Shown piece after piece: positions 42,396 through 54,529 of a stretch of 64,000 bases of DNA. The notes beneath the pieces were generated by a model. The model saw only the letters and a program-made list of their open reading frames with translations, ran no database searches and was not told the origin of the DNA. Made by a program: the position numbers and the translations under genes. The DNA comes from Armigeres subalbatus (lineage: Eukaryota; Arthropoda; Insecta; Diptera; Culicidae). The stretch spans positions 45,788,180 through 45,852,179 of the forward strand of contig NC_085140.1 of assembly GCF_024139115.2 (NCBI RefSeq), read 5' to 3'. Positions within the stretch are counted from its first letter, which is position 1, and the number at the start of each line of letters is the position of its first letter.

Positions 42396-45300
42396 TATTA
42401 AAGCCAACTTTATTTTATATATATAGATGATCAAAATTAAAAAATTTCATGCAAATTGTGCAAAAAATCATTTTAACGAAAAGATTGAGCATTGATCTTC
42501 AAAGTATTCCATTTTCATCATAACATTTTTTCTCGTAAATAGAAGAAGAAAAGAGATATAAATAAGCAAAAAATGGGCTGTCTATTCTTTAGTGATGCGC
42601 GGTGGTACAAATGCCAATATATAGACTGGCCTAGGAAACAAAAGGTTGTCGAATTCTACGGGGCACCCCCCAGGATTGTGCTTTTGAGTAAGAAAATCAA
42701 TCGCTGAAAATTTCAGCTCAATCGCTTGTTGCATAAGCTGGCGCATTTGATTTGAAGTTTGTATGGTGGTTTCAGCCAAAATGCATAGGAAAATACACCT
42801 CCGTCACTCGTTCGTTCAGGAAATTGGTTCGGTATGCCCGATTGAGCTCAGAATTGCAGCAAAGGCAGTTGATATGTCAAAGATCTGCACAGAACATTAT
42901 ACCATAATTAAATTAATTTTTCTGTAGTTTTCGGCCGATCTTTTGGGGGTTACGTTGTGCACTTTGGAATTCATTGATTGCCATGAAAAACATACGCATG
43001 CCATCAAAGATGCCTGCGATATGTGGTTTCGAGCGCGTTCAAACATATGCAGAGGATCGCGCGCCACAGCACAGCTAAATGCAAAAATGGTGGCGGTGCA
43101 CAACTCTACTTCAAAGCCCTTTAAGAATTGCTTCGAAAATTCCTCCAGAAATCATTTTGAAATTCCTACAGGAAATCCTTAAGAAATGTCAGGAGATACA
43201 GCAGGAATTAAACTCCTCCAGTAACTGCTTCGGAAATAGTAAAGAGAGACGTACATAAGTCCTACGTCAAAATATTACCTCTAAACAAAAAACGCATTAG
43301 AGAAATTTCTTCTTATGAGCATGTAATGATGATCCTGGAAGCAACAATAGTTTTAGATTAATTGGGTTTTCTAATTTTGAAAAATATGTTGATTTTTTAT
43401 ATGCATTCGATAGAACACCTTTTTCTGAGCCACAACATATTTTTTTCACACTCAAAGAACCTAAATTTGATGTTAAAAATCAATTTTAAAAGTTTTTGAA
43501 AATTTGACTGCTTGGCAGTTATCTCACAGGTTGACAGCTCGGCCCATAGTAAAATCAAGTTAGGGGTGTTCAATACGCGAAATTATTGGGTTTTTCGAAA
43601 TTGATTTAAAATAGTTCCCGTGCACTAAAATTCATGAAATTTTGGATTTAGGCTCAGTTTTTATAATAGATTCGAGATATGTAATAATATAAATACCCCT
43701 AAAAAACCCAATTGATGTTGCAGAAACGCTGTTCCAGTTTTACGCACGACGAATATCGTACATAGTTTACTGAGTGGAAAGATCACTGGGAACAATACCG
43801 ATCATTTCATCTGTATCTCAGAAGAACGTAAGATGGGATAATTTGCAATACCTGGTAATGGGTGACGGTCATCTAAATTTTGAAGCAATCTTAATTAAGA
43901 GCATGCCAAAATCAGCTCTTGAATTGTTCACTTTCTTGAATATAATAATAAGAACAAAGCAAAAACAATCAATTCTTCTATTAGTATAATACACACGATT
44001 ACTGTACTTATTGTCATTCAGCACAAGCACAAATTATTTATGCAACAATTCAAGGTCAAGTTCATGTTTCATACACAGCATCTGCCATCACATTTCGTCC
44101 TCGCATCTACTTCTGTTGCTGTGTTCACCATCGGTGAACTTTCTGTTGCATAATACATTTAGTCCTCTACATATACGTGCACAGTAACATGACCATCCGG
44201 ATCGATATATGCCAGCCCTTCTCATATACCTACTAACCAATATGGCTCAACTACAACCAACCAGACAAGTAGACGACTGGATTCTGTTCTCGGAATAGCA
44301 TCAGCCAGGATGACATCATAACACAGCTTGAGTTACAATTGTTAGGAATCGTGCTTAAATTACGTGGTGCTGGTAGGCGAGAGGGGGATCTGTCCAAGCT
44401 GTAAAACCTACATAAAAGTTGATGGTCTATTGCACCAAGAATTACAAAGATAGGACCAACATAGAATATTTATGTATTACGCAATTTGTAAACAAAGTCT
44501 AACGGACAGTGAGGCTAAACCAATGTTCATCATGTTTCAGAACAAATTAGGGAAACTAATTTTTCGCCGGAAGAGGCATTACTGCCAATGAACCATGCTG
44601 CGGAAGTAGAATTAGCTCAGCATAGCGATAGCTTAACACCATGTATTAGAATCGACGTGTGACAAGATTTGCATTTGGCTGGTAATTCAATCGCCGTCTG
44701 CTTACCCTCCACTGCCCATAACCGGATTCCAAACAAAACGTATACATATATGTAGGTATACACTTAGTTCTAGTATTTAACAAGTCCAAGAAATGGAAGC
44801 CCATCAATACCGTCAATCGTTGGGGAAGCTAAGAAGCGTGACTGGGTCTTCCAACGTAGACATCTGGACAGGCAGGCGGTGCGTAATATGAATGTCAAGC
44901 GTCCACGCCTCGACCCAACTGCAAGGATAGGTTTTAAGTTTTGCTACCGTAACTATGTAATGAATAAAGGAAACATGACACCAATTCTGTTCAGTACTTA
45001 TAGTTTGTATGTACGTTGTAATTTTGTGTCGCTCAAGCACTAGCCGCTGTACGCAATTTGTTCTTTTAAGTCAATTTGTTTTTATTCAAAAGAGCATAAT
45101 TGACGATGTATCTGAACGGTTTACATTTGCAAACTATTTTTGCAACATACCAGAAAATATGCAAAAAAATGCCAAGGTAAGTTGGTTGATAAAATCAATT
45201 TGGCTCATTTGACCAAAAAAATAGTATTAACTACTTGAACATAGCACGTTCTATTTCGTGCGGACTTGCTTATCGGACGGTCACGTCGTCATTCTAATCG

Positions 45301-45734
45301 GTTCTTTGCCATGGCACACCAACCACAGTCGGGTAATATTGAACGGGCGGGTAGATGACCGCGTTTTTTTTATGTATTGTACACCTTCCGCTATATTTTC
45401 GTTCTACAATCTATCAAAGGTAAATATTGTGAACAGCATATTGTTTGGGTTCAGTTTGCCTGCTTTCATTGGGGTGGAACAAGAAATGTTCCTTGTTGCG
45501 AATAAGTGAAGTAGGTGGGTTGTGATAATGTTGCGAATGTCGAAATGGACTTCGATGTCACGTACGGTTTGAATGAATAAACGGGGATAAACTTGAGTAA
45601 GAAAGATAACTTATTTTCTTAGTATGATATTTTACAACTTTGATATTTGATTTTAAATTTATTTTATTCCTCACATTTACCTATTCCCAATGCAATGTTT
45701 TTTTTATTTTTTTTCAACTGTTTTTATTTGTTAA
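42396..45734. other. 3.3 kb of intron without a recognised element
   Basis: AT-rich. The phrase GATGCGCGGT is duplicated (42,386 and 42,595). Only short ORFs without family resemblance. Not examined to the point of excluding old repeats. Confidence 0.3.
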
Positions 45735-47835
45735 TTATCTAATACATGCATTCATCATTAGACTAGGTGTTCCGTGTGTTCTTAACACTATCATCCTTAT
45801 TTGCTGTGATACATTTTTAATTATTATTAATACAATACATAGACACTTAATATATTTGTTACATTTGGCTTGGATGCCTTCAATGTGACTTTTAAAAGTT
45901 AACTTTTGATCTAGCAGAAGTCCTAAATATTTAGCTTCGCTAGACCAATTAATTGGAACCCTATTCACAGTGCCAATATGTCTGCTAGAAGGTTTCAAAT
46001 AAGAAGCTCTCGGCTGATTTGGAAAAATTATAAGCTGAGTTTTGGAAGCATTCGGAGAAATTTTCCATTTTTGCAAGTAAGTGGAAAAAATATCCAAACT
46101 TTCTGCAATCTTACTATGACGGTTTCGTCCTTTGGCGGAAAGGCCCGTGTCATCTGCAAAATAAAGATTTTTGACAGCCTGGTGGTAAATCAGGTAAGTC
46201 AGAAGTAAAAATGCTATACAATATGGGCCCCAGTATGCTGCCTTGGGGAACACCAGCTCTTACAGTTAATCTATCAGATTTAGAATTCTGATAGTTGACC
46301 TGCAGTGAGCGATCTGATCAATAATTTAGGATCAGTTTAATAATGTACAGAGGAAAATTAAAATTCATCAATTTTACAATCAAACCTTCATGCAAAACAC
46401 TGTCAAATGCTTTCTCTATATCAAGAAGAGCAACTCCAGTCGATTTCAGATTTGTTGAGCCGAATTAAATTCGTTACTCTTAATAACTGGTGAGTGGTTT
46501 AATACCCATGGCGAAAACCAAATTCTATTTAATATAATCATTCTATTTAATATAATCTTTTCAAACAGTTTGCTTATTGAAGAAAGCAAACTGATTAGGC
46601 GATAACTAGAAACCCCAGGTGGATTTTTGTCTGGCTTCATTGATTGAAAATAATTGAAAACATTTGTTATATAAATTAACCAAAAAGGATAAAGAGCTCC
46701 CAGGAAGTTTTTTGATAAGTATGTAGAAAATCCCATCATCACCCGGGGCTTTCATATTTTTGAACTTTCGAGTAATAGATCCACATCATCCAAATTAGTT
46801 CCCAACGAAGGGTCAAAAACATTCTCTCGATTGCGATTGTCTTCGAAGCTCCGTGTAACCTGATCATCAGTTGGACTAGTGAGACCTAGACTAAAATTAT
46901 GGACACTCTCGAACTGCTGAGCAAGTTTTTGAGCACTTTCGCCATTTGTTAATAAAAATTTATTTCCCTCTTTAAGCGCTGGAATTGGCTTTTGAGGTTT
47001 CATAGAATTTTCGTTAATTTCCAAAAGGGTTTCGAGAATAACGAAACGTTTTTTAATTTCATTTTGCAAATCTCTCCAAAAAACTGTCAACGCGGGATCG
47101 CGAGATCTTCGGTCTTGCCTTCGCCTCACATTTCTAAGACGGATCAGTAGCTGAAGATCGTCGTCAATAATAATGGAGTTGAATTTAAATTCACATTTAG
47201 GAATTGCAATGCCTCTGGCTTCGACAATTAAATTTCTCAAAGATACGAGAGCATTATCAATATGGCTTTTGGCCACCGTGAATTTTTATAACAACAAAAA
47301 CAATCAACAATCAAAAAAAATATATAAATATAAAAAAATATATATTATCAATATCACTTTTAGTATCCAGAGGAATATCAACATCAAAATTCCTATCGAT
47401 ATACCTTTTTCTATAAATTTCCATCAGCTCTATGATAATTAAAAGTAGAGCTGATTGGATTGTAAATGGCTTCTTGTGAGATTTCAAACGTCAAAGTCAG
47501 CATGAGTCGGTTACCAATTGGCCACACAGCTGACTTGAATCCGATAAAACTAAATCAATTGTATAAGGATTTCGACTCGAAGAAAAATTAGTTTATCCAT
47601 TGGGATATTGAATAGTATAATATCCTGCAGAACAATCTTCAAATAAAATTTTACCATTGGAATTGCTTTGAGCATTATTCCATGAACGGTATTTGGCATT
47701 AAAGTCACCAATTATGAAAAATTTGGATTTGTTGCGAGCTAGAATTTGAAGATCAGCTCTTCTCAACAAATTCCTCTACTGCCCATTGCACTGGAAAGGC
47801 AAGTAGGCAGCAATTAAAGAGAATAGTAAAAGGTT
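45735..47835 (-). pseudogene. Truncated Juan/Jockey-like LINE
   Basis: Minus-strand reading from the right: endonuclease remains at about 47,650-47,835 (FFIIGDFNAKYRSWNNAQ), a linker frame (47276-46752, with RNVRRRQDRRSRDPALTVFW and LKEGNKFLLTNGESAQKLAQ), RT motifs PDKNPPGVSSYRLISLLSSI (46.6 kb) and NLYFADDTGLSAKGRNRHSK (FADD box, 46.2 kb), then ISPNASKTQLIIFPNQP. The block YFADDTGLSAKG...ISPNASKTQLIIFP is what I associate with Juan elements of culicine mosquitoes (Jockey clade). Both ends are truncated and there are frameshifts and an AT-rich stretch near 47,280-47,450. Confidence 0.8.
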
Positions 47836-48076
47836 AGAAAAAAGCCTGTGGGGCATACGCATGAGCTACGAGCTGTATCATATGTTCAAAAAAGAAAATG
47901 TTTTTAATCTTATAAATACGGCGCACTTCAGTGGGCAGGTCATCTAGCGCCGGAAGCGTCGGAAGATAGAATTGCATATATTTTATTTAACCCTTTCCTT
48001 CCCATGGTAGCTGCAGAGCTCCATCAAAATTTGCACCATCGAACATTTATCGAATTATTTCAACAACAAAAAGCAG
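47836..48076. other. Short spacer
   Basis: No feature seen. Confidence 0.3.
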
Positions 48077-48397
48077 TAGGGTAAAACGACCTATTATGGA
48101 GGGGTTAAGCACCGTGTCAAAATAAAATTGATTACAAAAATTCTTCAAAAATTACCTGTTGGTCGATTTCCATATTGTAGTAGTTGAATAGGATGCTCGT
48201 TAACTATAGTTTCGTAACTATTACGTGAATTGTGTTGAACTTATGTTGTTTTGTTTTTATCACAATAAAAACAAACTACCGCAATAATAGGACGCAGTTG
48301 CCGTTGCGATATTTTTTGAAGGTCAGTCCTATTGTTGCGGTATTGCATGTAATTCTTATGGAGAGCGATACCGCAACAACAGGACCTTAGCACTACC

Positions 48398-48540
48398 CTG
48401 CCGTAATCTGGAAAAGTGACGTAACAGCCATTTTATAACATGCATGTTTTCCATTTTTCTGTTAAAGAGCTCGATTAGTAGTACTCGTTAACACCATTTT
48501 TGGAAAATGGCGTATACGTCACTTTTTCAGATTACGGCAG
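48398..48540. mobile_element. 143-bp MITE (TIR CTGCCGTAATCTG) with TACC TSD
   Basis: CTGCCGTAATCTGGAAAAGT at the left is mirrored by ACTTTTTCAGATTACGGCAG at the right. TACC precedes and follows it (48394-48397 and 48541-48544). Confidence 0.75.
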
Positions 48541-48688
48541 TACCGCAATGATAGGCTCAAGGGATTCAAATTTTTAACGAAAAATGTTGATTTTTCATCA
48601 TTTTGAACGGAATTTTGTGAAACAAAAGCTGTTCTAGTCGTTAATTCGAAGAGTTTTAGCGTACCCACAATTGTTTTCAATGGTGTTA

Positions 48689-48882
48689 CAGTCAAACCTC
48701 CATGAGTCGATATTGAAGGGACCATCGACTCATAGAAATATCGAGATGTAGAATAGAAAATCCTTGGAAAGCTCTTTGAAGGGACCATCACAGTAACCCA
48801 GAAAATATTTTTTAGTATGGAATAATTTGCTTCCATGAGTCGATATCGAGTCATAGAACATCGACTCATGGAGGTTTAACTG
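48689..48882. mobile_element. 194-bp pogo-like MITE (CAGT ends, TA TSD)
   Basis: CAGTCAAACCTCCATGAGTC is mirrored by GACTCATGGAGGTTTAACTG; TA on both sides (48687-48688 and 48883-48884). The internal GGGACCATC/GATATCGAG words are partly repeated. Short CAGT ends with TA target match pogo-like MITEs. Confidence 0.8.
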
Positions 48883-49266
48883 TATATCCAGAATGGACTA
48901 CTTTAACACTACCGCAACATTAGGGCATACAACAACGATCGGACGTTTTACCCTATTTGGCACAACTTTATGGTTTCATCAAAAACTTTTTTTTTCGTTT
49001 TCCACTAATTTTAGCAATGCCAAATAACTTTTGTTCCAGCATTTTTTTCAAAGGTGATTCCTTCCTATTAAAATATTTGAAAAAAGTCGTGGGAAAGAGA
49101 GGGTTAACAGAGAACAGAATAGATGCCGGAGAAAGATGATAATTGCAGAAAAAAATAGTAATTACGCAAAAAAAAAACAAGAAAAAACACAAAACACGCT
49201 TGTATTACATTAAAATATGGCATTTTCAGAAAAATATTTTAAGCTCGTTTAGTGGAATGTATTAAA

Positions 49267-49459
49267 CCGTCTAAGACGAATTAAGCACTCTCCATTTAAT
49301 TCCACCAGTTAATTTTCGTTATCTTTGCAGATACTAAAGTCGAGTCAAGTACAAGACACTGAAGACGACCACACAGTTGTGGTCGAAATACGTATCTGCA
49401 AAGATAACGAAAATTAACTGGTGGAATTAAATGGACAGTACTTAATTCGTCTTAGACGG
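49267..49459. mobile_element. 193-bp palindromic MITE (PAL1, copy 3)
   Basis: Begins CCGTCTAAGACGAATTAAGC and ends AATTCGTCTTAGACGG. The left arm lacks the GTATTTCGACC segment found in the right arm, so part of one arm has been deleted. TTTAGTGGAATGTATTAAA precedes it, as in copy 2. Confidence 0.8.
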
Positions 49460-50129
49460 ATTAAAATATGTTTTTTAGCATTTCCGTTTGAATATTGGTT
49501 CTCTATATAGAAAAACTACAAATGTGTATTCTTCCAATTTTGGGGGTAATTACTATGATTCATCCATTGTTGAGTTATCAATTGTCTTTTTATACCGAAT
49601 ATTGGAGCAAAAAAAAAACAATAAAAAATGATGAAATATTTTAAAACCCCCCTGCCTAATTTCAAATGATTTTCTAACTTTCCTAATTTTCTGTGAAAAA
49701 AAAATCAGAAGTACATGAAACTTCGATAATAATCCATATTTCACACCGAGCACCGTCATAAGCTCTTTGGAATGTAAATATCCTTATTGGGTTGGGATGA
49801 TTCATTTCATGATATTACGATAAAAATTGTTGTTTTTATAGAGCTTTGAAAATAGGGTTTATCACGCTGTTTATCACTTGCGTAGGGCTACTCAAAAGAT
49901 TAATAGGCGTTTGACGTTAGTAGATTTTCAGCATATTTATGAGAGGTTTATTGATAGCAATAAGATTGACAATAAAAACTGAGCAACTAGCTATGGCGAT
50001 TGCTGTTATAAATAAGCTATAAGAATTAAATAAATCCAAGAAGCATGGAAATTGTTACTTGGGATACCTGTTGTAATTCTGTGAGCAATAGCAATATACT
50101 CATCACTCTTTTTCTCACTCTTTCAACAG
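49460..50129. other. Last 670 bp of intron 1
   Basis: AT-rich with A runs; no repeat ends found. Just before the acceptor there is a pyrimidine-rich CTCTTTTTCTCACTCTTTCA tract, a good branch/polypyrimidine region for exon 2. Confidence 0.5.
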
Positions 50130-51179
50130 GACGCTCGCGTCTGGATCCCACACACAGAAAATGTCTGGCAGGGTGCGGTGGTGCTTTGCGATTACAAAGA
50201 AGGCGACAGAACGTTGGAGCTGATCACAGACCGTAAGGAGAAGCACACGGTGCAGCTCAAATCACCCAGCGATTTTCCCCATCTGCGTAACCCAGCCATC
50301 CTCATCGGACAGAATGATCTCACGGCGCTGTCCTATCTGCACGAACCGGATGTCCTGTACAATCTGGAAGTTCGCTTCTGCGATCGTCATAACATCTATA
50401 CCTACTGCGGTATCGTCCTGGTGGCGATCAACCCGTATGCGGAACTCCCGCTTTACGGGGCGGATCTCATACGGGCCTATCGGGGACACTCGATGGGCGA
50501 ACTGGAACCACATATATTTGCCGTGGCGGAAGAAGCTTACGCTAAGCTCGAGCGAGAAAAGTGTGATATTAGTATTATTGTTAGTGGTGAGTCTGGGGCG
50601 GGAAAGACCGTATCGGCTAAGTATGCTATGCGATACTTTGCCGCGGTCGGCGGTAGTGAATCGGAAACGCAAATCGAGAAGAAAGTGTTGGCTAGCAGTC
50701 CGATCATGGAAGCGATTGGGAATGCAAAAACTACGCGGAATGACAACAGCTCTCGGTTCGGAAAGTTTACCAAATTGTTGTTTACGAACAACCTCTCGAT
50801 GATGTCGCTAACCGGTGGGACGATGCAAACGTATCTACTAGAAAAGTCGCGAGTTGTGTTTCAGGCTCCTGGTGAGCGAAACTATCACATATTCTATCAG
50901 TTGTGCGCGGCGCGGCAGCAGTGGCCCGAACTGATGCTGGATCATCAGGATAAGTTCCACTTTTTGAATCAGGGTCGGTCGCCGGATATTGCGCGAGTGT
51001 CAGATGAGGATCAGTTCCGGGAAACGATAAATGCGTTCAAAATATTAGGGTTCGATGATGGGGAGATCAACGGTATCATGAAAGTGTTAGCTGCAGTACT
51101 GCATTTAGGTAACGTCGAGTTTACGCATAAATACAAGAAACAATCGCAGGAAGTGGACCAGGAGGCGTGCAGCGTGGCG
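50130..51179 (+). CDS. didum: Myosin V coding exon 2 (motor domain, residues 10-359)
   Basis: Acceptor tttcaacag|GAC, donor GCG|gtaagt, 350 codons in phase 0. Starts [19 protein letters not shown] (N-terminal SH3-like part), then [20 protein letters not shown] and the core motor. The P-loop GESGAGKT is at about residues 162-169, switch [11 protein letters not shown] at about 213-222, and [10 protein letters not shown] and [20 protein letters not shown] are further motor motifs. ATP-binding residues are intact. The N-terminal 48 bases before 50178 contain no ATG and only make sense as an exon joined to 12533-12559. The region is 50-55% GC, clearly different from the AT-rich introns. Confidence 0.97.
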
Positions 51180-51639
51180 GTAAGTTTATGATCTAGCATT
51201 ATCTTTAATTTTGTCAGATAGTAAGGTAACATCAACGTTTATAGAAAAGAGACGTTATACGGGTTGATGCAACATATCTTCTTCATAACGTTTGGACGCT
51301 ATCAATGGATGATCAATTAAGCTTTTCCCTGTGAAATACAAATATGTTGCAAGTAAATCGAATGAGAATTACTATATGAAGTATTGGCTATTGTTTGTTA
51401 TGTACACTGGCAAACACTTTTGGTTATCTGGATTTTGGATTTATAAAAATATTGAGTTGATTCCACAAAACATCGAAGAAAAATCAGAATATATTTAAAA
51501 AGCTGTGGAAATTAAGATAGGCCAAGAAATCCATAAAATTTAACCACGTAAAATGCGACTCCAGTGTATTAGCTTTAGTGTCGATTGTCGACAAGCTAAG
51601 TCGTTAAGTCAAATGCTATATAACCAGAGATGTTCCCTG

Positions 51640-53660
51640 TCCATGTTATGCGTGCGCCGGTAGACCGTTATTATAAAATAAAAATGTCCATCAAACCAAG
51701 TACAGGGCTCGATTCCTGTGGTAATTCTGCACACCCGGACCCATTTTTTTTAAACCCCTAGGAGGAATCTCGAGAAATCTTGATTTAAAGTTTTTAATTA
51801 AGAAATTTTAAATACATTTAAATACCTTCAAAGCCGTCCATGTTTTGTGTATGGCTTGAAGCCGTCTATCTTCGTATTGCTACCTCTCGTTCAGAACCAT
51901 TAATGAATTCACGTGCAGGCTGCAGATTCTTCGTTGAATGCCATTCAGTTTTTTTTTTTATTGTATTCACAAATGTATTCGTGCATCAGAAGTAAAGATT
52001 GGAGTACGGAAGAAATTGATGAAAAAACCAACAGCTTAAAGATTTGTTTAAAGCAGTGTAGTTGTTTAGCATTATATAACATGTTAGATCTTCGTCAGAT
52101 TCTGTAACAATTGAATTGACGGAGCTTCTCATATTCTGAGATTTCCCCGCAAAAAGATCATCGGACTGATAATGTGCTACGGAGAACATGCAGGAATGGA
52201 ACATACACAATTCCATTCAGACATTTGTCACTTACAGGTAAAATTAAATGAACCGTAACAAATGACTTCAAAGAAGGAAAAGCTACGATTTTCAAGAGTA
52301 AGCTTGGCATTTCGAATGACATCTCGAGAACCAATGAAAACATCAGAAAAAATGCACAAGATAAAGAAAGAATTTTACAAGCTTTGTGCATATTCTTTTG
52401 GGTTTTCGGTTACGACGAAGATAAAATATTCAATTTTTGAACTTTTAAAAACACTTTTAAAGAAACAAAATGAACCTTTGCTTATCTCCGCCACTACACA
52501 TCTAGTTCGTAATTGTTAATACGAGTTAATACGAGATAAGTTGCTCGAGAAGCGCTATGTTGAGTAAATTTATGGGTGAACCAAGTACAGATGAGGCATC
52601 AACAAATTGCATAGAGTTCACTAGAATCCCGATCTTTCGGATTACGTCACGGTAAGTTTCGCTGCTTAAAGATTAACAATTTTCTAATTAATATTTCAAT
52701 CAGCAGGTTCTGAATGATTTCAAAAAAGTGTACGCAAGATACAGCTCTTTGAAACTCGAGCATGGTTTTGAAGAAGCAATTGATGGCTTTGCTAGCAGTT
52801 GGAAAAAGCCGCAGCTTTCATTCACGTCAAAGTACCATATCTTGAATTATCATGTTTCAGAGTTCTGTAGAGGTACCGGAATAGGTCTTGGCTTACATAT
52901 CAAACATGCTTTTTCTAGTCCGTTGATTAGAGCTTTGACGAGATTTGGCAGCAAAGATCGGTTAATAAGTGCTTGTGATCGAGTATAACAGCTTCTAACT
53001 TCTATTATTCTACACAAACTCTGGTCTTACATCTCTCCATTATGAACATAAACACTAAATTAAAATTAATTTTTACCTTTCATTTTATTAAACATTGAAA
53101 ACAACACTTATACTAAACTCGAGCAAGTTAGCCAGCCATCCAAAAACATACTTAAGTCAGTTTGGTAAGATAAGTCAGTTGTAAATATTTATGGTTCTAA
53201 TAGCGGCAACGCGTGCTTAGGGCCATCTTTGGCGTTGTGCAAGAGAATAGTGTGTTGCGGCGAAGGATGAAACAAGAGCTCGCCCAGCTCTACGGCGAAC
53301 CCAGTACCCAGAAGGTAGCTAAAGCTTGAAGGGCTCGATGGGCACGGCATATTTCAAGAATGCCGGACAGCAACCCTGCAAAGCTGGTGGTTACTTCCGA
53401 CCGGCAGGTACAAGAAGAATTGAAGGACATCTATCTAGGTGGAATAATCAGGGTTTTTGGTGATATTTTCTGATTCTTATATGGATTCTTTTGAAATTTC
53501 TTAACTGAAAACTTCAAATCAAGATTTCTCGAGATTCCTTCTAGGGATTTTTTTGAAAATTGGTCCAGAGGTGCAGAATTACCACAGGAATCGAGCCCTG
53601 TACTTGGTTTTGATGAACATTTTTATTTTATAATAACGGTCTACCGGGCACCGTGAGAGG
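51640..53660. mobile_element. 2.0-kb element with about 160-bp inverted arms
   Basis: The left arm (GGTAGACCGTTATTATAAAA, CAAGTACAGGGCTCGATTCC, GAATCTCGAGAAATCTTGAT) returns inverted at 53,490-53,660. Each arm has a tRNA B-box-like GGCTCGATTCC, so the arms could be two oppositely placed tRNA-like repeats or true TIRs. Between them, plus-strand frames at 52,715-52,988 (FKKVYARYSSLKLEHGFEEA, SFTSKYHILNYHVSEFCRGT, GIGLGLHIKHAF) look like a decayed transposase-type domain of a family I cannot name. An RTE LINE scrap at 53,217-53,450 is also inside. Confidence 0.5.
53217..53450 (+). pseudogene. RTE LINE C-terminal scrap
   Basis: Plus-strand frames read LRRRMKQELAQLYGEPSTQ and RARWARHISRMPDSNPAKLV, matching the 'RRRMNHELHQLLGEPS' and 'LRWAGHVARMSDSNPVKM' motifs of the LINE at 21.5 kb. 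Interrupted by a stop; about 230 bp only. Confidence 0.65.
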
Positions 53661-54410
53661 ACATGTCGAATTGAACAACAGTTCTGATGTGGAGAATTCG
53701 CGGTACATTGGTCTATATTCTAAGAATCCAAAATGATAAAAACAAAATTAAATATTTAAAGATTGTTTGGACTGTAACAAATTTTGACGGACGGATTTTT
53801 CGATCTTGATTTTGTTTTCTGAAATTTGATAAATTAAAAAATGGTGGATTTTCCTTGGAGTGTTTCGGGAAACTATTCATTCGGACTACCTACCACGAAA
53901 AATTCTGTCGAATTTTCACAAGAAATCAGTTGCCAGTCCAGTCCAATTGTTAGACAACTTCAGAAAAATTCTAAACAAAAATTATCAGGCTATTCTTCTG
54001 AATTTTTTGGAAAATTTTCGGAATTTTCTCGTAAAAATTTTCTAAATCTCCTCTCAAATTTTTTTTTTTCGGATTTTCTTTGGGAAATTCTTTGGACCTT
54101 ACAAGGAAATCACGCTGAAAATTATTTATGCATTACACGGGAAATTCTTTGACAATTCCTCATGAAATTTTTCTGGAAATCCCTATGGTCCGATATCCTG
54201 AATGAATATTTCAAATCAAATCAATGCTTAGGATTGCGTCGTAATTTAGGGTAGATTAGAAATATTTTTAAGTTTCTGAAAACATAATCCGCCGATAATT
54301 TGATAATTTTAACTGACTTACTCATGTGTCGTGATGACCCTTAGGGTTACAACGTAAAAAATCTCCATCCAGGGCGGCTACTCGCTTAAGCATTGACATG
54401 AACCCAGGTC
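53661..54410. other. Intronic spacer
   Basis: AT-rich with AATTTTTTCGG/GGAAATTCT-like drift. A 103-codon ORF at 53841-54152 is Phe/Ser-rich, low complexity, and not a gene I would call. Confidence 0.3.
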
Positions 54411-54420
54411 AGATTACTGT

Positions 54421-54474
54421 TGAGAGGTGAACCAGCCAAGGGCTGAAAGCCTCTTTAATAAAGAAGAAGAAAAA
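54421..54474 (+). mobile_element. Very small (about 54-bp) retroposon-like insertion with 10-bp TSD, copy M2
   Basis: Reads TGAGAGGTGAACCAGCCAAG then GGCTGAAAGCCTCTTTAATA and an AAGAAGAAGAAAAA tail, flanked by AGATTACTGT (54411-54420 and 54475-54484). Same body and same 5' start region as M1 (42,181) apart from a few bases. Confidence 0.75.
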
Positions 54475-54529
54475 AGATTACTGTCGAATTCCTTTATTTC
54501 CTTGTTAACGTTACGTCGCACCTAGACCC

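Larger units (their letters stand above)
48077..48955. mobile_element. TA-flanked element (TIR GGGTAAAACG) carrying two nested MITEs
   Basis: TAGGGTAAAACGACC at 48077 is mirrored by GGACGTTTTACCCTA ending 48955, with TA at both edges. Interior words such as TACCGCAACAACAGGAC and CCGCAACATTAGGGC recur. Two smaller elements are inserted inside (48398-48540 and 48689-48882), so the original was about 540 bp. Confidence 0.7.
12560..50129 (+). other. Myosin V intron 1 (37,570 bp)
   Basis: Donor gtaagt at 12560 and acceptor tttcaacag ending at 50129, phase 0. Unusually long and made mainly of transposons in both orientations. Long first introns are common places for enhancers; the less repetitive first 2 kb is the best candidate stretch. 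Confidence 0.88.

Noticed and set aside
50262..50791. Minus-strand ORFs opposite myosin exon 2
   Set aside because: Antisense shadows of the GC-rich coding exon.
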